DNA from: JBEEJZ01 sp046046915
GTDB lineage: Bacteria > Pseudomonadota > Gammaproteobacteria > Burkholderiales > Burkholderiaceae_C
Length of the DNA stretch: 64,000 bases
Direction of reading: 5' to 3'
NCBI GenBank assembly: GCA_046046915.1
Contig: JBJOIT010000007.1
Span: 16,549-80,548, forward strand
Shown here: in pieces, positions 62,527-64,000 of the stretch
How positions within the stretch are numbered: position 1 is the stretch's first letter
Layout of the letters: every line of letters starts with the position of its first letter
Notes under the pieces: model-generated
Seen by the model: the letters and a program-made list of their open reading frames with translations, nothing else
What the model was told of the DNA's origin: nothing
The model's database searches: none
Program-made: the position numbers and the translations under genes

Positions 62527-63363
62527 TCAGCGAAGCAGGGCAAGCACGCCTTGCGGCAGCTGATTTGCTTGCGCAATCATCGCTGTTCCGGCCTGTTGCA
62601 GGATTTGCGCTCTGCTCAAATTCGCGGTTTCAGCCGCGAAATCAGCGTCCAAGATTCGACCACGGGCAGCTGACTGGTTCTCAATTGCCGTTGACAGGAA
62701 CGCAACAGTATTGTCGAAGCGACTCTGCGCAGCCCCCAGCTTAGCGCGACTAGCATTTAAAGAACTCAACGCTGAGTCAATGGCGGTGATGTTTGCAGCA
62801 TTAGCAGAGTTCGCGCTTGTTGTTAGAGCGCTTGCGGCACCGCCACTGACTGCCGAAATTGCCCCTGTTGCGTTAAGTGTTCCAGATGCAATTTGAATGG
62901 TCTGTCCGCTGTTGGCGCCAACTTGAAAGTCAAAATTTGCCGTTGCTTGCAAAATGTTCTGGCCATTGAACTGAACGGCACCCAGTGTTCGGGTAATTTC
63001 GCTAAAAAGCTGCGTGTATTCTTGATTGAGAGCATCAATATCTGCAGACGTGTTTGTGGAGTTAACGGCCTGAACCGCCAATTCGCGCATGCGCTGCAGG
63101 GCGTCCGTCATAGCAGAAATACCGCTCTCAGCCACCTGAGCAAGAGACACCCCGTCATTGGCATTTCGCGAAGCCACTGTCATGCCTCGTACTTGGGAAC
63201 TCATACGTTCGGCAATTGCCAAGCCTGCGGCATCGTCCTTAGAGCTGTTTACGCGCAGTCCAGAGGACAGACGCTGCATCGAGGTTGCAAGAGAGCCTTG
63301 CGTTTGGGACGCACTTCTCTGAGCATTGAGTGACATCACATTGGTATTGATAGTCATGGCCAT
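62527..63363 (-). CDS. fliC: Flagellin (paralogue A)
   Basis: A 278-residue short flagellin, closely similar to paralogue B throughout, with differences scattered (for example Ser-Ala-Ser-Gln against Asn-Thr-Ala-Asn near residue 17). It starts AMTINTNVMSLNAQRSASQTQG, keeps KDDAAGLAIAERM and ends AQILQQAGTAMIAQANQLPQG. AAGGAG lies 8 bp before ATG 63363. It has its own terminator and is followed by fliD and flagellin B, an A-fliD-B order suggesting duplication around fliD. Confidence 0.96.
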   Translation of the reverse strand: MAMTINTNVMSLNAQRSASQTQGSLATSMQRLSSGLRVNSSKDDAAGLAIAERMSSQVRGMTVASRNANDGVSLAQVAESGISAMTDALQRMRELAVQAVNSTNTSADIDALNQEYTQLFSEITRTLGAVQFNGQNILQATANFDFQVGANSGQTIQIASGTLNATGAISAVSGGAASALTTSANSANAANITAIDSALSSLNASRAKLGAAQSRFDNTVAFLSTAIENQSAARGRILDADFAAETANLSRAQILQQAGTAMIAQANQLPQGVLALLR

Positions 63364-63649
63364 TTTGGTAACTCCTTAAAAGTTGCAAGTACCGGCCAAT
63401 TGCCGGAGTCGAGCCTACACAACGTCTGCTTGACCACGAAACCTGTTGAAGGCTCGTTGAGTAAGTTTTCGGGTGTCTCGCGCCAAGCTTGAGAGCGAAA
63501 ACACGAATTTTTAAAAAAATTACCCCTCAAGATCACGCCACATCTGCCGACCGCGCGAGCACCACGCAAGCATCAGTCAAACGTGCCTTGCGTGCTGGCG
63601 CCGAGGTGCGGCAAATACCTTCACACGAAAGCACTGACGATATGAGCCT

Positions 63650-63721
63650 TTAACGCGTCTTGTCGCGCTTGTTGGGGTCGCGGCCCACCCGATGCGCCCG
63701 GTTGAGGATCTTGTCTGGCAC
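63650..63721 (-). pseudogene. Possible 3' gene remnant of about 23 residues
   Basis: A G+C-rich stretch that reads, on the minus strand, VPDKILNRAHRVGRDPNK and RDKTR before TAA, with codon use like the local genes. A TGA stop lies two codons upstream, so only the tail is left. No family is recognised. It could equally be chance. Confidence 0.3.
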
Positions 63722-63861
63722 GGTTCAGCGTAAATTTCAAAAAAAGCTCAATTACATTGAACCTCATTAAAAATCAATGACTTATAGAAACCCGAATCAG
63801 GTTTTATGACACCAAAATAGCTGCGGTGGTATAAATTTCTGCACACCCACCACTCGCTGGC

Positions 63862-63918
63862 CTTGTAGGCATTTCCCCTACAAGCCCCTGTCTTTGCCTG
63901 ACACCCGCTTCAGGCAAA
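63862..63918. repeat. Two adjacent hairpins near the right edge
   Basis: CTTGTAGG/CCTACAAG (63862-63869 and 63877-63884) and TTTGCCTGA/TCAGGCAAA (63893-63901 and 63910-63918) are perfect 8- and 9-bp inverted repeats in tandem. They lie inside an open minus-strand stretch (63804 to the edge, includes MDSILKARGTNLNRR) that may be the end of another gene. Function is unclear. Confidence 0.45.
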
Positions 63919-64000
63919 CGCCGATTCAAGTTTGTGCCGCGGGCTTTCAGAATCGAGTCCATGGTGTTGAAGCAAGCAATTGAGCTGCCTTCACTGCCCT

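Larger units (their letters stand above)
63364..64000. other. Long mostly noncoding leader region upstream of flagellin A
   Basis: About 640 bases without a convincing full gene, ending at the window edge. The flagellin promoter must lie here, but no clear sigma-28 or sigma-54 box was found. A small hairpin (CCGGC/GCCGG, about 63393-63408) sits just upstream of the flagellin ribosome-binding site. The rest holds a short reading-frame remnant and two strong hairpins listed separately. Confidence 0.6.

Noticed and set aside
63364..63640. Sigma-28 or sigma-54 promoter for flagellin A
   Set aside because: Best matches have wrong spacing (13 instead of 15 bp for a TAAA/GC-box pair; 9 instead of 10 bp between GG and GC for a sigma-54-like site too near the start codon).

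Overview
The window is high-G+C DNA from a motile betaproteobacterium, most likely a member of the Comamonadaceae (Rhodoferax/Acidovorax-like). This is inferred from the gene order plsC-gmhB-glyS-glyQ-lnt-corC, the LiuR leucine-catabolism regulon, and the flagellar order fliE/fliF-G-H-I-J-K-L-M-N-O-P-Q-R beside cheZ-Y-A-W-R-D-B. No tRNA, rRNA, CRISPR array or intact insertion sequence was seen. Coding density is very high; only the last ~640 bases lack a convincing gene.

Bases 1-18200 hold a split leucine/isovalerate degradation regulon. At the left edge is the methylcrotonyl-CoA carboxylase carboxyltransferase subunit (liuB, cut by the window). At 11.7-17 kb lie an acyl-CoA dehydrogenase, a thiolase, a beta-carbonic anhydrase, isovaleryl-CoA dehydrogenase (liuA), a PaaI thioesterase and the MerR-type regulator liuR, with a metallo-beta-lactamase-fold gene divergent from liuR. 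The same near-identical perfect palindrome (core half-site TTGACGTTTAC) lies upstream of liuB and between liuR and the divergent gene, so both ends appear to be under LiuR control. Between them sit unrelated genes: an HAD phosphatase, a Pat-type ADP-forming acyl-CoA synthetase/acetyltransferase, a fasciclin protein, DUF2062, TerC, an NhaR-like LysR regulator, an HPF-like protein, a BI-1 family protein, a zinc-ribbon protein, an SbtA-like bicarbonate transporter and a GST.

Bases 18200-22620 form a compact surface-protein sorting system. A CPBP-family glutamic intramembrane protease (MrtJ-like) is followed by two large secreted proteins, a BNR/sialidase-like propeller and a CSLREA/choice-of-anchor-Q beta-helix. 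Both end in the same C-terminal signal: a GGGCTV.PNA.FDP motif, a hydrophobic helix and an Arg cluster. This matches the JDVT-CTERM type.

Bases 22700-33100 carry housekeeping genes: a putative Na+/H+ antiporter, a small periplasmic repeat protein, a YgjP-like metallopeptidase, plsC, gmhB (with an unusual D-to-N change in the catalytic motif), glyS, glyQ, lnt, corC and a GNAT gene.

Bases 33100-63400 are the motility region: a chemotaxis operon on the minus strand, a divergent histidine kinase/response regulator pair, the fliF-to-fliR operon, divergent fliE, an AAA/DUF4143 ATPase with a striking CTAG-rich palindrome in its promoter, then fliT and fliS. Upstream of fliS, in the same orientation, is an A+T-richer island of two glycosyltransferase genes (one of about 1210 residues with several GT modules) and a methyltransferase, preceded by flagellin B, fliD and flagellin A. 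The position between flagellin and fliS suggests a flagellin glycosylation island. Rho-independent terminators follow flagellin A and fliD. The last 640 bases are mostly noncoding, with hairpins and short possible gene remnants.
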